64,000 nucleotides of DNA from Oscillospiraceae bacterium (GCA_017506735.1 JAFVMW010000046.1:1-64000), one strand, 5' to 3'; positions 1-8,057 are shown, counted from the first letter of the stretch. Notes: generated by a model from the sequence alone, not told the origin. A program made the numbers and translations.

Positions 1-168
1 ATAAAATCAATCTTTTGAATAATTCGCTCTTAGCTATTACTCAAGAATTTTCGTTGGCTGTTAATTAATCTTAAACAAACCTTAATTTGTCCAAGGTGAT
101 AAAAGTCATCTTTACGTTATTCAATTTACAAGGTACATTGTCGCATCCGCTCTCGCGTCAGCCTCGTT
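1..168 (-). other. Untranslated leader running off the left edge
   Basis: AT-rich stretch downstream (leftwards) of two strong promoters, with no credible gene. On the minus strand it contains a stretch like CCTTGTAAATTGAATAACG, which resembles the conserved segments flanking rRNA genes in Firmicutes. I infer that it is the leader of an rRNA operon whose 16S gene would start beyond position 1. The rRNA itself is not in the window, so this is not proven. Confidence 0.5.
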
Positions 169-197
169 ATACTAGCACACATCGTTATATTTGTCAA
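169..197 (-). promoter_or_regulatory. Promoter P2, consensus sigma-A, of a leftward transcript
   Basis: On the minus strand TTGACA (192-197), a 17-base spacer and TAGTAT (169-174). It is preceded by an A/T-tract-rich segment (about 198-240) of the UP-element type. The second of two tandem promoters. Confidence 0.75.
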
Positions 198-271
198 GAA
201 CTTTTTTCATTTCTTTTCAAATTTCTTTTGTGTTTTTCGTATTTCGCACTGGCCTTGCGGACAGCTTGCAT

Positions 272-300
272 ATATTAGCATTCTGATTACTATTTGTCAA
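272..300 (-). promoter_or_regulatory. Promoter P1, consensus sigma-A, of a leftward transcript
   Basis: On the minus strand TTGACA (295-300), 17-base spacer, TAATAT (272-277). The A-tracts upstream (about 301-330) merge with the T-tract of the hpf terminator. Tandem perfect -35 boxes with UP-like tracts are typical of rRNA operons. Confidence 0.75.
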
Positions 301-321
301 CCCCCTTTTTTATATTTTTTC

Positions 322-354
322 AAAAAAAGATCGGGGCCCCTTTCGGAGCCCCGG
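322..354 (-). terminator. Rho-independent terminator of hpf
   Basis: On the minus strand GGGGCTCC, loop GAAA, GGGGCCCC followed by a run of T (complement of 322-329). It lies 11 bases beyond the hpf stop codon. Confidence 0.85.
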
Positions 355-365
355 AGTAAGTACTG

Positions 366-905
366 TTACGGTTTATCCTCGATCAGACCATAGCCGCCAT
401 CGTTTCGCTTATATACCACGGCGAACACACCGCCGTTATCCTCATCGCGGAAAGCAAAGAAGGTGTGGCCCAGTAGATTCATCTGCATCAGCGCCTCTTC
501 CCGGCGCATGGCCTTCATGGGGAACTGCTTGATCCGGGTCAGCTCCAGCTCTTCCTCACTCTCCTCCGGAGCAAAGGAGGTTTCCTCCGTTACCTGACGG
601 TTGAAAGCATCCTGACGGAGGCGACGGGAAAGGCGGGTCTTATTCTTACGGATCTGGCGCTCAATGGTACCGACCGCCGCGTCAATGGACGCGAACATAT
701 CAGAGGTGGACTCGCTTGCGCGGAACCAGGTACCTGCGCCATGGACGGTCAGTTCCACATTGTTCCGGTTCTTTTCAACAGAAAAGACGACAAGTGCCTC
801 TGCTTCCTCCTCAAAGAAGCGGCCCAGCTTCATAACCTTTTTCTCGGCGTAGGCGTGGACATTGCCAGGGAGCTTGACTTTCTTCTCACTGTACTGGAAC
901 TTCAT
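366..905 (-). CDS. hpf: Ribosome hibernation promoting factor, long form (HPF)
   Basis: 179-residue protein of the long HPF/RaiA (YvyD) family. It binds the 30S subunit and dimerises ribosomes into inactive 100S particles in stationary phase or stress. The N-terminal domain (about 1-100) begins MKFQYSEKKVKLP and holds the S30AE fold. The C-terminal domain (about 125-179, containing KQFPMKAMRREEALMQM, LGHTFFAFR and DGGYGLIE) is the dimerisation domain that distinguishes the long form. I chose the ATG at 905 because an AAAGGAG box stands 9 bases before it; a TTG three codons upstream is open but overlaps the spacer. It has its own promoter (951-979) and terminator, so it is monocistronic. Confidence 0.96.
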   Translation of the reverse strand: MKFQYSEKKVKLPGNVHAYAEKKVMKLGRFFEEEAEALVVFSVEKNRNNVELTVHGAGTWFRASESTSDMFASIDAAVGTIERQIRKNKTRLSRRLRQDAFNRQVTEETSFAPEESEEELELTRIKQFPMKAMRREEALMQMNLLGHTFFAFRDEDNGGVFAVVYKRNDGGYGLIEDKP

Positions 906-950
906 ATGCGGCAACTCCTTTCATCTCACCGGTCTTCCGGTGTTGGTTAT

Positions 951-979
951 ACTATACCACATATTACACATTTCGGCAA
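951..979 (-). promoter_or_regulatory. Promoter of hpf
   Basis: Minus strand TTGCCG (974-979), 17-base spacer, TATAGT (951-956), with TG one base before the -10 (extended -10). Confidence 0.6.
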
Positions 980-1011
980 GGGGTATCATCCATATTCTTT
1001 GTTAATTTTCT

Positions 1012-1047
1012 ATAAAAAGACGGCTGCTTTCAGAGAAGCAGCCGTCT
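1012..1047 (-). terminator. Terminator of the DUF4364 gene
   Basis: Minus strand AGACGGCTGCTT, 6-base loop, AAGCAGCCGTCT (arms 1036-1047 and 1018-1029), followed by a short T-run. Confidence 0.8.
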
Positions 1048-1053
1048 GCCATT

Positions 1054-1596
1054 TCAATCATCAAGCTCCTCTTCCGCATTGAGAAGCTCATTCATGGTGA
1101 GCGTATAGAGCAATTCCGCCTTTTTCTCGAACATCCGGCTCAGCCGAACCGCCTGGCGCTGATCAGGAGCCATAAGCTCCAGGGTCATCAGATTGCCCAT
1201 TTCATCATCCAGGGTCATGATTACGGAAATATCACCGTTGTCCCGGGGAAGGACCTGGGTTTTCACAAAGCTGCTGCGCTTGAGCTGGCGGTTGAAGCGG
1301 GCCACGGAAATTTCCGCCTTCTGTTTGACCGTGAATGCAATGGAATCGGCGGTCAAAGCGCCGTCCTCCCTGCCCTTGTCGGTAATCTGATATTTTTCCT
1401 GTTCCACCTGCTTCAGATGGCCGGAACTGACCATTTCGGGAACAGCAGTGCAGACATCGAAATAGCTCACGCCGTCATCCACATAGCACAACTCATACAA
1501 TTCCTGGATGGTCATGGGGTAACTGGACCGGGATGCCACAAACAGGATCAGAACCTTCACATCCATCATATCGTGAATAAAACCTAAACGCTGCAT
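1054..1596 (-). CDS. DUF4364 family protein
   Basis: 180 residues, matching from memory the Firmicutes DUF4364 family. The N-terminal half (FIHDMMDVKVLILFVASRSSYPMTIQELYELC, then a segment ending in KYQITDKGRE) reads like a winged helix-turn-helix of the PadR/MarR type. The C-terminal half is an unassigned alpha/beta region. A DNA-binding role is therefore plausible but unproven, and its target is unknown. Start: the ATG at 1596 has AGAGGTG 6 bases upstream; a GTG three codons earlier lies inside that ribosome-binding site. It is transcribed divergently from dpaAB from a promoter at 1618-1645. Confidence 0.85.
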   Translation of the reverse strand: MQRLGFIHDMMDVKVLILFVASRSSYPMTIQELYELCYVDDGVSYFDVCTAVPEMVSSGHLKQVEQEKYQITDKGREDGALTADSIAFTVKQKAEISVARFNRQLKRSSFVKTQVLPRDNGDISVIMTLDDEMGNLMTLELMAPDQRQAVRLSRMFEKKAELLYTLTMNELLNAEEELDD

Positions 1597-1617
1597 GAAA
1601 ATCACCTCTTGTCTTTT

Positions 1618-1645
1618 ATTATAACGAACAGAAACAAAAAATCAA
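1618..1645 (-). promoter_or_regulatory. Promoter of the DUF4364 gene
   Basis: Minus strand TTGATT (1640-1645), 16-base spacer, TATAAT (1618-1623). Confidence 0.6.
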
Positions 1646-1699
1646 GTCTGCACCCACGGGAACTTCACCACATATTTTGACATTGAAAGGAGGCGTCCC

Positions 1700-2419
1700 A
1701 TGGAACACCTTGTGCTTTACATTCCGATTCTCACGAATCCGCTGCTGCACGCGGCAAGAATTCTGGCGGACTCCGGTGTGGAGATCGCGTCTGATCCGGA
1801 ATCGGCGGACTACCTGCTCTACCCCATTCCCACTCCGCTGTCGGCTCTGGAGGATTATTGTCAGGGAGCCACCATCATCGGCGGAAATCTGGATTTCCTC
1901 AACGAAAGCGTCAGCAGGATCGACCTTTTGAAGGACCCCTTTTTCCTGGCGGACAACGCTGCCATTACCGCTGAAGCGGCCCTGGGGCTTGTGCTGGCAA
2001 ATCTGCCCTGCGCTGTTACCGAGGGGCAAATTCTGATTCTCGGCTGGGGGCGGATCGGGAAGTGTCTGACCCATCAGCTGGAGCATTTGAACGCACCGGT
2101 ATCTGTTTTTGCACGAAAGCCGGAGGACAGGGCACTACTCCGATCTCTGGGATACCGTCCCATCGGTTGGGAGGGCCTTGCCGACCACATTCCGGAATAC
2201 CGTTGCGTCATCAACACCATTCCGGCCCAGGTGCTATCTGACGAGGATGCCCGGCGGCTCCGGGGAGACTGCTTCCGGCTGGATCTGGCTTCTGTCCGAT
2301 CCATTCCCGGGGAAGGGGTTCTTCACGCCCGGGGGCTGCCCGGAAAATACAAGCCCGAATCCACCGGGAAGCTGATTGCGCGAACCATTCTGCATGATCT
2401 GGGGAGGGTAAACGTATGA
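1700..2419 (+). CDS. dpaA: Dipicolinate synthase subunit A
   Basis: 239 residues, SpoVFA/DpaA family. With DpaB it oxidises the product of dihydrodipicolinate synthase to dipicolinic acid in the mother cell; the acid is pumped into the forespore with calcium for heat resistance. A Rossmann dinucleotide-binding segment is visible (ILILGWGRIGKCL, about residues 113-125), followed by VFARKPEDRALLRSLG. The protein is shorter than the roughly 300-residue Bacillus enzyme, with the N-terminal domain trimmed. AAAGGAGG stands 6 bases before the ATG. It overlaps dpaB by 4 bases (ATGA), implying translational coupling. Expression should depend on sporulation sigma factors; I see only a weak CATA-type -10 near 1669, not enough to call. 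Confidence 0.93.
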   Translation: MEHLVLYIPILTNPLLHAARILADSGVEIASDPESADYLLYPIPTPLSALEDYCQGATIIGGNLDFLNESVSRIDLLKDPFFLADNAAITAEAALGLVLANLPCAVTEGQILILGWGRIGKCLTHQLEHLNAPVSVFARKPEDRALLRSLGYRPIGWEGLADHIPEYRCVINTIPAQVLSDEDARRLRGDCFRLDLASVRSIPGEGVLHARGLPGKYKPESTGKLIARTILHDLGRVNV

Positions 2420-2976
2420 CTGTGGGTTTTGCTTTTACCGGTTCCTTCTGTACCTTTGGAACCGTGTTTCCGGTTCTGGAAGCACTGACGAAAAAATATG
2501 AAGTGGTCCCCATCGTATCGGCAAACACCGCTCTCATTGACAGCCGGTTCGGCTCTGCCCGGGATCACTGGGCCAGAATCACGGAGCTTTGCGGCCGGGC
2601 GCCCCTGTCCACCATTGGGGAGGTGGAGCCCATCGGGCCGAAAAAGCTGCTGGATGCTTTGATCGTAGCACCCTGCACCGGCAACACCCTGGCAAAGCTG
2701 GCACATTCCATTGCGGACACACCGGTGACCATGGCTGCGAAGAGCCATCTGCGGAATGGGCGGCCGGTGATCCTCGGGGTATCCACCAATGACGGGCTGG
2801 CCGGGGCGGCAGAGAATATCGGGCGGCTGATGGCCCGGAAGCATTACTATTTTGTACCCTTCGGGCAGGATGATCCCATCGGAAAGCCAACCAGTCTGGT
2901 GGCCCGCTTTGATCAGATCCCCCAGGCATTGAGCGCCGCCCTGGAGGGGCGGCAGGTACAGCCGGTATTGGTATGA
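2416..2976 (+). CDS. dpaB: Dipicolinate synthase subunit B (flavoprotein)
   Basis: 186 residues, SpoVFB/DpaB, a flavoprotein of the HFCD (homo-oligomeric flavin-containing cysteine decarboxylase) fold that supplies the flavin for dipicolinate formation. Visible family signatures are VGFAFTGSFCTFGTVFP at the N-terminus, IVAPCTGNTLAKLA near the middle, and HYYFVPFGQDDPIGKP with SLVARFDQIPQ at the C-terminus. Length is normal for the family. It is translationally coupled to dpaA. The Bacillus operon continues with asd, dapG and dapA; here it ends at a terminator, so lysine/dihydrodipicolinate genes must lie elsewhere. Confidence 0.95.
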   Translation: MTVGFAFTGSFCTFGTVFPVLEALTKKYEVVPIVSANTALIDSRFGSARDHWARITELCGRAPLSTIGEVEPIGPKKLLDALIVAPCTGNTLAKLAHSIADTPVTMAAKSHLRNGRPVILGVSTNDGLAGAAENIGRLMARKHYYFVPFGQDDPIGKPTSLVARFDQIPQALSAALEGRQVQPVLV

Positions 2977-3008
2977 AGAAAAACGGCAGGAGTTTGCGCT
3001 CCTGCCGT
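2977..3008 (-). terminator. Terminator between dpaB and the DUF4304-like gene
   Basis: Perfect 10-base arms (2983-2992 and 2999-3008) with a 6-base loop. The A-rich 2977-2983 gives a T-tract on the minus strand, so it mainly terminates the leftward genes; it may also stop dpaAB readthrough. Confidence 0.7.
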
Positions 3009-3018
3009 GCCGTTCAGC

Positions 3019-3537
3019 TTATTCGTAAAGGGAGCCCCAGATGTGGGCGTTCAGTGTTCCGGACTGGCCTGCACGGATCACATCCTGCCGGGTGTCAAAG
3101 CGATCCAGCCAGGGAAGCACATCTTCCGTCAGCGTCCGCTTGAGATCGGCATACAGCGATTCCATATCCCGGCCTTCGAACAGACACCACCAGTGATCTT
3201 CCCTGTACCGTTCAGACATAAAACCTGCCCGCCGTCTGACCTGACATTCATATTCCTTGAAGCGGAGGTTGGGATGCTCCGGATCTTTTTGGAAATACAG
3301 GCCCACATTGATGCAGAATTTGCATTCTGTACCGTCATTCCACATGGAGCGCTGGAAATTCAGGATCTTGCAGGTGCCGTTGGGCTGGATGATGCGGAAA
3401 TTGCTGTTTTCCTTTTTGAAACCGGCAGGCTTCAGCACCTGAGTGTGTAGCCGGGACAGGAGATCCTTGAACCGCTGATCATTCGTTGTCATAGATGATC
3501 GCACCTCTATGTCCCTTTCTTTTCCTCTTCTGTCCAT
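3019..3537 (-). CDS. DUF4304-like protein
   Basis: 172 residues from the ATG at 3537 (AAGGAGG, 4-base spacer, overlapping the upstream gene by 31 bases), or 157 residues from the ATG at 3492 (AGAGGTG, 9-base spacer, no overlap). The conserved part starts at MTTNDQRFKDLL, so the shorter form may be the real product. Features include LKPAGFKKENSNF, an INVGLYF strand and a W-rich HWWCLF segment, a pattern I associate with DUF4304; some members sit beside polymorphic-toxin genes, but no toxin is seen here. Function unknown. Coupled to the membrane protein upstream. Confidence 0.6.
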   Translation of the reverse strand: MDRRGKERDIEVRSSMTTNDQRFKDLLSRLHTQVLKPAGFKKENSNFRIIQPNGTCKILNFQRSMWNDGTECKFCINVGLYFQKDPEHPNLRFKEYECQVRRRAGFMSERYREDHWWCLFEGRDMESLYADLKRTLTEDVLPWLDRFDTRQDVIRAGQSGTLNAHIWGSLYE

Positions 3538-4022
3538 CGAACCTCCTTAGCAAAGTAAGCAAACAAAGCATTGTGCATGCACAAAGGCATAGTAGCAAAC
3601 AACACCGCCTCCGCTTTAGACAAAAGAACAAATTCCGATTTCTGAATCATGCGACTCTTCTTTCCGTGATTTACAACCCAGCGAACGCCGTTTACCATCT
3701 CCGGCCCACCGTCGCGCAGAAGGTAAATACAGACTGCCAACGAAACGACTGTTATTCCGACAGTGATCAGAAACAGCTTCTTTACCGTCGGAGGAAGTTC
3801 CCAAAGAGAAAACAGACCGCCGGAGCGATATTTTTTTCTTCTCTCAATAGAATCCGCCAGGAAAAACAAGAGTAAACAGCAACAGAAAAGCCCGATCCAC
3901 CAAATCCCTGCATAATCCATAATCCTAGGTTCAAAGAAAGAGATAATATACAGAATCCAGCTAATTGTCAGCATCAACGCAGAAACGCAACAGCAAACTC
4001 GCAGTTTTTTAGTGCAATCCAC
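3507..4022 (-). CDS. Hypothetical membrane protein, GTG start
   Basis: 171 residues, not recognised. I chose the GTG at 4022 because AGAGGAGGG lies 6 bases before it; the open frame extends 13 codons further to 4061 without a ribosome-binding site. Three probable membrane segments: about residues 9-30, 37-56 and 80-101. A basic patch (RRKKYRSGG) follows the second, and an acidic/basic tail (RWTEEEKKGT) closes it. AT-richer than most neighbours. It overlaps or abuts the DUF4304-like gene, so the two probably form one unit. Confidence 0.6.
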   Translation of the reverse strand: MDCTKKLRVCCCVSALMLTISWILYIISFFEPRIMDYAGIWWIGLFCCCLLLFFLADSIERRKKYRSGGLFSLWELPPTVKKLFLITVGITVVSLAVCIYLLRDGGPEMVNGVRWVVNHGKKSRMIQKSEFVLLSKAEAVLFATMPLCMHNALFAYFAKEVRWTEEEKKGT

Positions 4023-4074
4023 TGTGTTCCCTCCTCTGGACAATCTCGCTTGATTCCGCACGCTGGTTTTGCTA

Positions 4075-6039
4075 TTACTCCAGATGCTCCAGTTCTGCCA
4101 TCCACAGAGCGTAGCTTGCTTCGCTGGGCATCTTCCAGTCGGTTCTGGGGCTGAGGGATACGGGCAGGGCCTTCACGCCGTCGGGCTGGCAGCTGCGCTT
4201 GAACTGCTGGGTGAAGAACCGGCGGTAGAAGGAGGTGAGCCACTTCTTGACGGTGGCGCCGTCGAAATCCTGCTCGAAGGCGCGGCAGGCCAGAGTGTAA
4301 ATCTTCTTGGGGCCGAATCCGTAGCGGAGCACATGGTAGATGAAGAAATCGTGGAGGGCGTAGGGACCAACAATGTCCTCGGTCTGCTGGGCGATCTGAC
4401 CCTTGGCATCCGGGGGCAGCAGCTCGGGGCTGATGGGGGTGTCCAGAACGTCCATCAGGGTCTCCTTGGCAGGGGCGAAGGCAGGCAGATCGGCAACGGC
4501 CTCCACGATCCAGCGGATCAGGGTCTTGGGAACGGAGCCGTTGACGCCGTACATGCTCATATGGTCGCCATTGTAGGTACACCAGCCCAGAGCCAGTTCG
4601 GACAGGTCACCGGTGCCGACCACGATGCCGTTCACCGTGGAGGAGTAGTCCATGAGAATCTGGGTGCGCTCCCGGGCCTGACCGTTTTCGTAGGTGGTGT
4701 TCCGGTTCTCGGGATCATGGCCGATGTCAATGAAGTGCTGGGTCACGGCGTTTTTGATGGAAATTTCCTTGCTGGTGATGCCCAGCTTCTTCATCAGATC
4801 CCAGGCGTTGCGGTAGGTACGGTCGGAGGTGCCGAAGCAAGGGAGGGTGATGCCGTAGACGGTGGATGCATCTCTTCCCAGCTGTCGTACCGCCTCCACA
4901 GAAACCAGCAGGGCCAGGGTGGAGTCAAGGCCGCCGGAGATGCCCAGCACGGGGTTGCAGTTGATGGCCTTCAGCCGGCGCTTCAGTCCGGAAACCTGGA
5001 TCTGGAACACCTCCCGGCAGTAGGCATCACGCTCTGCCTTGGTTTCGGGGATGAAGGGCAGCTTATTCAGATGATAAAGGGTGCCGTCGGAGCGGAAGTC
5101 CGCCCAGTCAATCCACTGGGCTTCCGGCTCCATGGCGGAATACTCAGCGGCAGCGGCCTGGTAGCCGGAATTTCTGCGGCGCAGGGCGCGAACCTTGCCC
5201 AGATCGCAATCCATGACCAGCAGGTAGCAGCTGTCAGTAAAATCGGCGTTTTCCGCCAGAATCTCACCATTCTCCGCAATCATGCTGTGGCCGGAGTATA
5301 CACCATCCTGGGTGGACTCCATCATACCGGCGGAGCAGTGGGCCCAGACACAGTTCAGCGCTTCGCTCCGGGCTTTGATCTGGCGCTGCCGCATGGCCCG
5401 GCTTCCCACAACCTCCGGCTCCGCGCCCAGAGAAACAATGAGCTCCGCACCCTGAAGTACCAGCACCGCGGCCTCCGGATCAGGGGCAGTCAGATCCGTG
5501 CCGAACACAACACCCATTGAAGCAATGGGATCAAACTCACCGAAGCAATAGAAATCGCAGTTCAGCGGAATGTCGTACTCCTCCACAGAGGGGCCGAACA
5601 TACCGTCCACACCCAGACCTGTGGCATGGATGATTCGGTCAGCGGCATCATCACCAGAGGTAAACCAGCGCTTTTCCTCCTGGGTCAGCTTCCGCTTTGT
5701 GGAAATGCCCGCAACGCAGCCGTCAAAGAGAACGGCGGCGCAGTTGAATACCTGCATTCCCAGCCGCAGGGGGAAGCCCACTACCACTGTAACCTCGGAA
5801 TGATCCCGGGAGCATTCGGCAATGGTGTGAAGTCCCTTCTTCACGGCGCTGTACAGCGCGTCCTCAAAAAACAGGTCGCCGCAGGTGGCACCGGTGAGGG
5901 CAAGCTCGGGAAACACCAGCAGGTCAACGCCCTGCTCATCGGCCTGAGCGATGTAATTGCAGATGGTTTCGGCGTTTTTCGCCACATTGGCCACGGCCAC
6001 ATCGGGCACGGCGCAGGCAATTCGGATGAAGTCCAGCAT
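4075..6039 (-). CDS. nadE: NAD+ synthase, two-domain form with a degenerate glutaminase domain
   Basis: 654 residues: an N-terminal nitrilase-fold glutaminase domain (about 1-300) and a C-terminal NAD synthase domain (about 330-640). The latter amidates deamido-NAD using ATP; the pyrophosphatase loop SGGLDSTLALL is intact. In the glutaminase domain the catalytic Glu is present (E45, FPELALTG) and a Lys (K115/K117) is in place. The cysteine normally in an ICEDLW motif is replaced: the aligned text is FGTDLTAP with G180 where the nucleophile should be, and the loop before KRWF is shortened. The enzyme may thus use free ammonia or an external donor. Promoter at 6072-6100; monocistronic. Confidence 0.9.
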   Translation of the reverse strand: MLDFIRIACAVPDVAVANVAKNAETICNYIAQADEQGVDLLVFPELALTGATCGDLFFEDALYSAVKKGLHTIAECSRDHSEVTVVVGFPLRLGMQVFNCAAVLFDGCVAGISTKRKLTQEEKRWFTSGDDAADRIIHATGLGVDGMFGPSVEEYDIPLNCDFYCFGEFDPIASMGVVFGTDLTAPDPEAAVLVLQGAELIVSLGAEPEVVGSRAMRQRQIKARSEALNCVWAHCSAGMMESTQDGVYSGHSMIAENGEILAENADFTDSCYLLVMDCDLGKVRALRRRNSGYQAAAAEYSAMEPEAQWIDWADFRSDGTLYHLNKLPFIPETKAERDAYCREVFQIQVSGLKRRLKAINCNPVLGISGGLDSTLALLVSVEAVRQLGRDASTVYGITLPCFGTSDRTYRNAWDLMKKLGITSKEISIKNAVTQHFIDIGHDPENRNTTYENGQARERTQILMDYSSTVNGIVVGTGDLSELALGWCTYNGDHMSMYGVNGSVPKTLIRWIVEAVADLPAFAPAKETLMDVLDTPISPELLPPDAKGQIAQQTEDIVGPYALHDFFIYHVLRYGFGPKKIYTLACRAFEQDFDGATVKKWLTSFYRRFFTQQFKRSCQPDGVKALPVSLSPRTDWKMPSEASYALWMAELEHLE

Positions 6040-6071
6040 AAATAGGTACCTCCATAATTCAGTATGGTATT

Positions 6072-6100
6072 ATGATAATACTTTCCCCGGGAAATTGCAA
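6072..6100 (-). promoter_or_regulatory. Promoter of nadE
   Basis: Minus strand TTGCAA (6095-6100), 17-base spacer, TATCAT (6072-6077). An AGGTAC ribosome-binding site and the ATG at 6039 follow. Confidence 0.55.
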
Positions 6101-6110
6101 TCAATTCCGT

Positions 6111-6141
6111 AAAAAAACAGGAGCGGCAGATTCTGCCGCTC
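6111..6141 (-). terminator. Terminator of the paralogous membrane-protein operon
   Basis: Minus strand GAGCGGCAGAA / TTCTGCCGCTC hairpin (6121-6141) followed by CTG and a seven-T run (complement of 6111-6117). Just past the stop of the gene at 6148. Confidence 0.85.
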
Positions 6142-6147
6142 CACGGA

Positions 6148-7242
6148 TCATTCCTCATATCCGGAGAATACATATTCGATGCCCCACGCGCCGGTGCGCA
6201 GCGGCACTGCCATGGTGTCACCGAGCTCGCACTGATCATAAGCGATACGGGATACCTCTACATCCATTTCCCTCCCATCGGGAAAACGGACGGTACAGAC
6301 ATAGTCATCCCGACCCCTTCGGTTATGATCAATGAATTTATCCACGACGGGGATATTATAAGACACGGGCTCTTCCCTTGCCAGCATATGGTTGGTATGG
6401 GCCACAACGTCCACACCAATGACCGCCGCAAAAAATACCACAGCAAACATCAGTGCCAGATTCTCCTTCAGATCCCGGGACAGCAGAAACATAACAAAGC
6501 TGATCACCAGACCCAGGACAACACCGTAAACCAGCACCGGAGCAATATCAAAATAGAAATACCGGTTCAGGCTCATAATCGTCAGAACGTACAGGGGCAA
6601 AAAAGGAAGCTGCAGCTCCGTTACCTTTGCCTTGCCACCAGACTTTCGGTAGTCCTTCTGGTTCATTAAGATGAAGTATTCCGGGTATACAATACCCAGA
6701 AAAGCCCCGAAGATGCCAAAATTCAGTGCCGCAACAGAAAACAAATTAAAGTATTGCGGACGGATCAGCATTCCTGCCATAATCAATACGCCGACCACAT
6801 TCATCGTGATTCCCACCGCGCGCATCTGCTTCCGCCCTTGCGGAGTCTGCTCATTCACACGCCAGTCCCGGTGCTTGCTGCCCTCCACCTTCAGACGGGC
6901 CGGGGTGGGAATCCGGGGAATGCCCTTGAAAAAGGCATCCAACTGCGCCTGCTCACAACGTTTTGCCAGCTTATAACACAGCTTCTTTTTCCCGAAGTGG
7001 AACTCAAAATCTTCCCCCGTGGCATAGCCGTAGACCGCAACGCCCTGGAGATCGGAAATCGCAATGGTGAAACCACTCAGACCCATGGCCTGCATTTCCG
7101 GAACGGTGCAGCCATGGGTCAGAAGCTTATCTTTGATATCCTTGGTCAGCTGTTTGTCCATATCCACAAGGTGAAGGTTGTTTTCCTCCCGGAACAGGAG
7201 AATCTGCTGTCTTCCCTTGCGGAGCAGAATGTGGGGGATCAT
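6148..7242 (-). CDS. Hypothetical membrane protein, longer paralog of the 7296-7994 gene
   Basis: 364 residues; family not recognised. N-terminal cytoplasmic domain (about 1-130), then four probable membrane segments (about 140-160, 165-185, 212-235, 240-262) with a fifth near 270-290, then a soluble C-terminal domain (about 295-364). The last 200 residues align with the upstream gene: shared marks are an NH-LLARE-P motif after the last membrane segment, DGRE-V-V-RI, and RTGA-GIEY at the end. The small basic/beta C-terminal domain may face outside, but that is inference. Second gene of a two-gene operon; its terminator follows. Confidence 0.75.
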   Translation of the reverse strand: MIPHILLRKGRQQILLFREENNLHLVDMDKQLTKDIKDKLLTHGCTVPEMQAMGLSGFTIAISDLQGVAVYGYATGEDFEFHFGKKKLCYKLAKRCEQAQLDAFFKGIPRIPTPARLKVEGSKHRDWRVNEQTPQGRKQMRAVGITMNVVGVLIMAGMLIRPQYFNLFSVAALNFGIFGAFLGIVYPEYFILMNQKDYRKSGGKAKVTELQLPFLPLYVLTIMSLNRYFYFDIAPVLVYGVVLGLVISFVMFLLSRDLKENLALMFAVVFFAAVIGVDVVAHTNHMLAREEPVSYNIPVVDKFIDHNRRGRDDYVCTVRFPDGREMDVEVSRIAYDQCELGDTMAVPLRTGAWGIEYVFSGYEE

Positions 7243-7295
7243 AGACTATTTCCTCCGTTTCTCTTTCTTATTTTTCCTGTACAGCAGCCTGCTTC

Positions 7296-7994
7296 TTATC
7301 CCTCATATCTATACATTCCATATTCAATTCCAAACGCGCCTGTACGGACAGGGATGATCAGGATGTCTCCAACCTTGAATTGTTCGAAATCAATTCTGCC
7401 AACGTCAACGGTCAATTCCCGTCCGTCCGAGAATTGGAGGATGCAGTTATATTCCGTCGACTTTCCCACGCCCCAACTGTACATCCGCACAATCGGCACC
7501 TGATGGAATATAAACGGCTCTCTCGCCAGCAGATGATTGCCCTGTATTACGATCCCAGCGCACAAAAACACCGACAGAACCAGCGCCAAGAAAACAGACT
7601 CAGCGTTCCGCCGCAGCGTTTTCGCAAACACAATAAAAAGAATTCCCATAGCTAAGCCTGCGATCAATGTGATCAGCAAAGGTTTCACGATCTCAAAGTA
7701 TTGTGTTCTGTTGATTCCTTGCCAAATCGCAAAACCAAGGGGACTGAACGCCAGCCACGGTACCGCAGACAACGGAATTCGCCCTTGATTCTGATATTTC
7801 TTTTCACCCAAAACAGCAAAATATCCAGGACACGCTATTCTGATCATTGCAGCACCTGCGCAAATGATTGCCGGCACGGACAGCAGATCTAACCATTGAT
7901 GGAAAAGAAGCATGGCCGCAAGGAGAATCAGACTGATCCAATTCAGCCGTCTGAACAACCAATTCCTCTTTTGAGTAACAACAGAATTGTTCAT
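7296..7994 (-). CDS. Hypothetical membrane protein, shorter paralog of the 6148-7242 gene
   Basis: 232 residues from the ATG at 7994 (GGGGAGGTG, 5-base spacer); a 253-residue frame opens 21 codons earlier without a better site. Four to five membrane segments are followed by a soluble C-terminal domain containing NHLLAREPF and RTGAFGIEYG, shared with the neighbour. It lacks the N-terminal cytoplasmic domain of the longer protein. The DNA is noticeably more AT-rich than the paralog, so the pair has either diverged long ago or one copy was acquired. Probably first gene of the operon (54-base gap). Function unknown. Confidence 0.72.
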   Translation of the reverse strand: MNNSVVTQKRNWLFRRLNWISLILLAAMLLFHQWLDLLSVPAIICAGAAMIRIACPGYFAVLGEKKYQNQGRIPLSAVPWLAFSPLGFAIWQGINRTQYFEIVKPLLITLIAGLAMGILFIVFAKTLRRNAESVFLALVLSVFLCAGIVIQGNHLLAREPFIFHQVPIVRMYSWGVGKSTEYNCILQFSDGRELTVDVGRIDFEQFKVGDILIIPVRTGAFGIEYGMYRYEG

Positions 7995-8057
7995 GGGCGC
8001 ACCTCCCCTGCGTTGATTTCTTGCTCTAATTATAGCAGAAGCAGGAAATATGCGCAA

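Noticed and set aside
87..278. A 63-codon open frame on the plus strand
   Set aside because: It crosses both minus-strand promoters and their AT-rich tracts, has no ribosome-binding site and no recognisable sequence.
1660..1695. A sporulation sigma-E/K promoter before dpaA
   Set aside because: A CATA-type -10 can be read near 1669, but it is a partial match with no convincing -35, so I do not call it.
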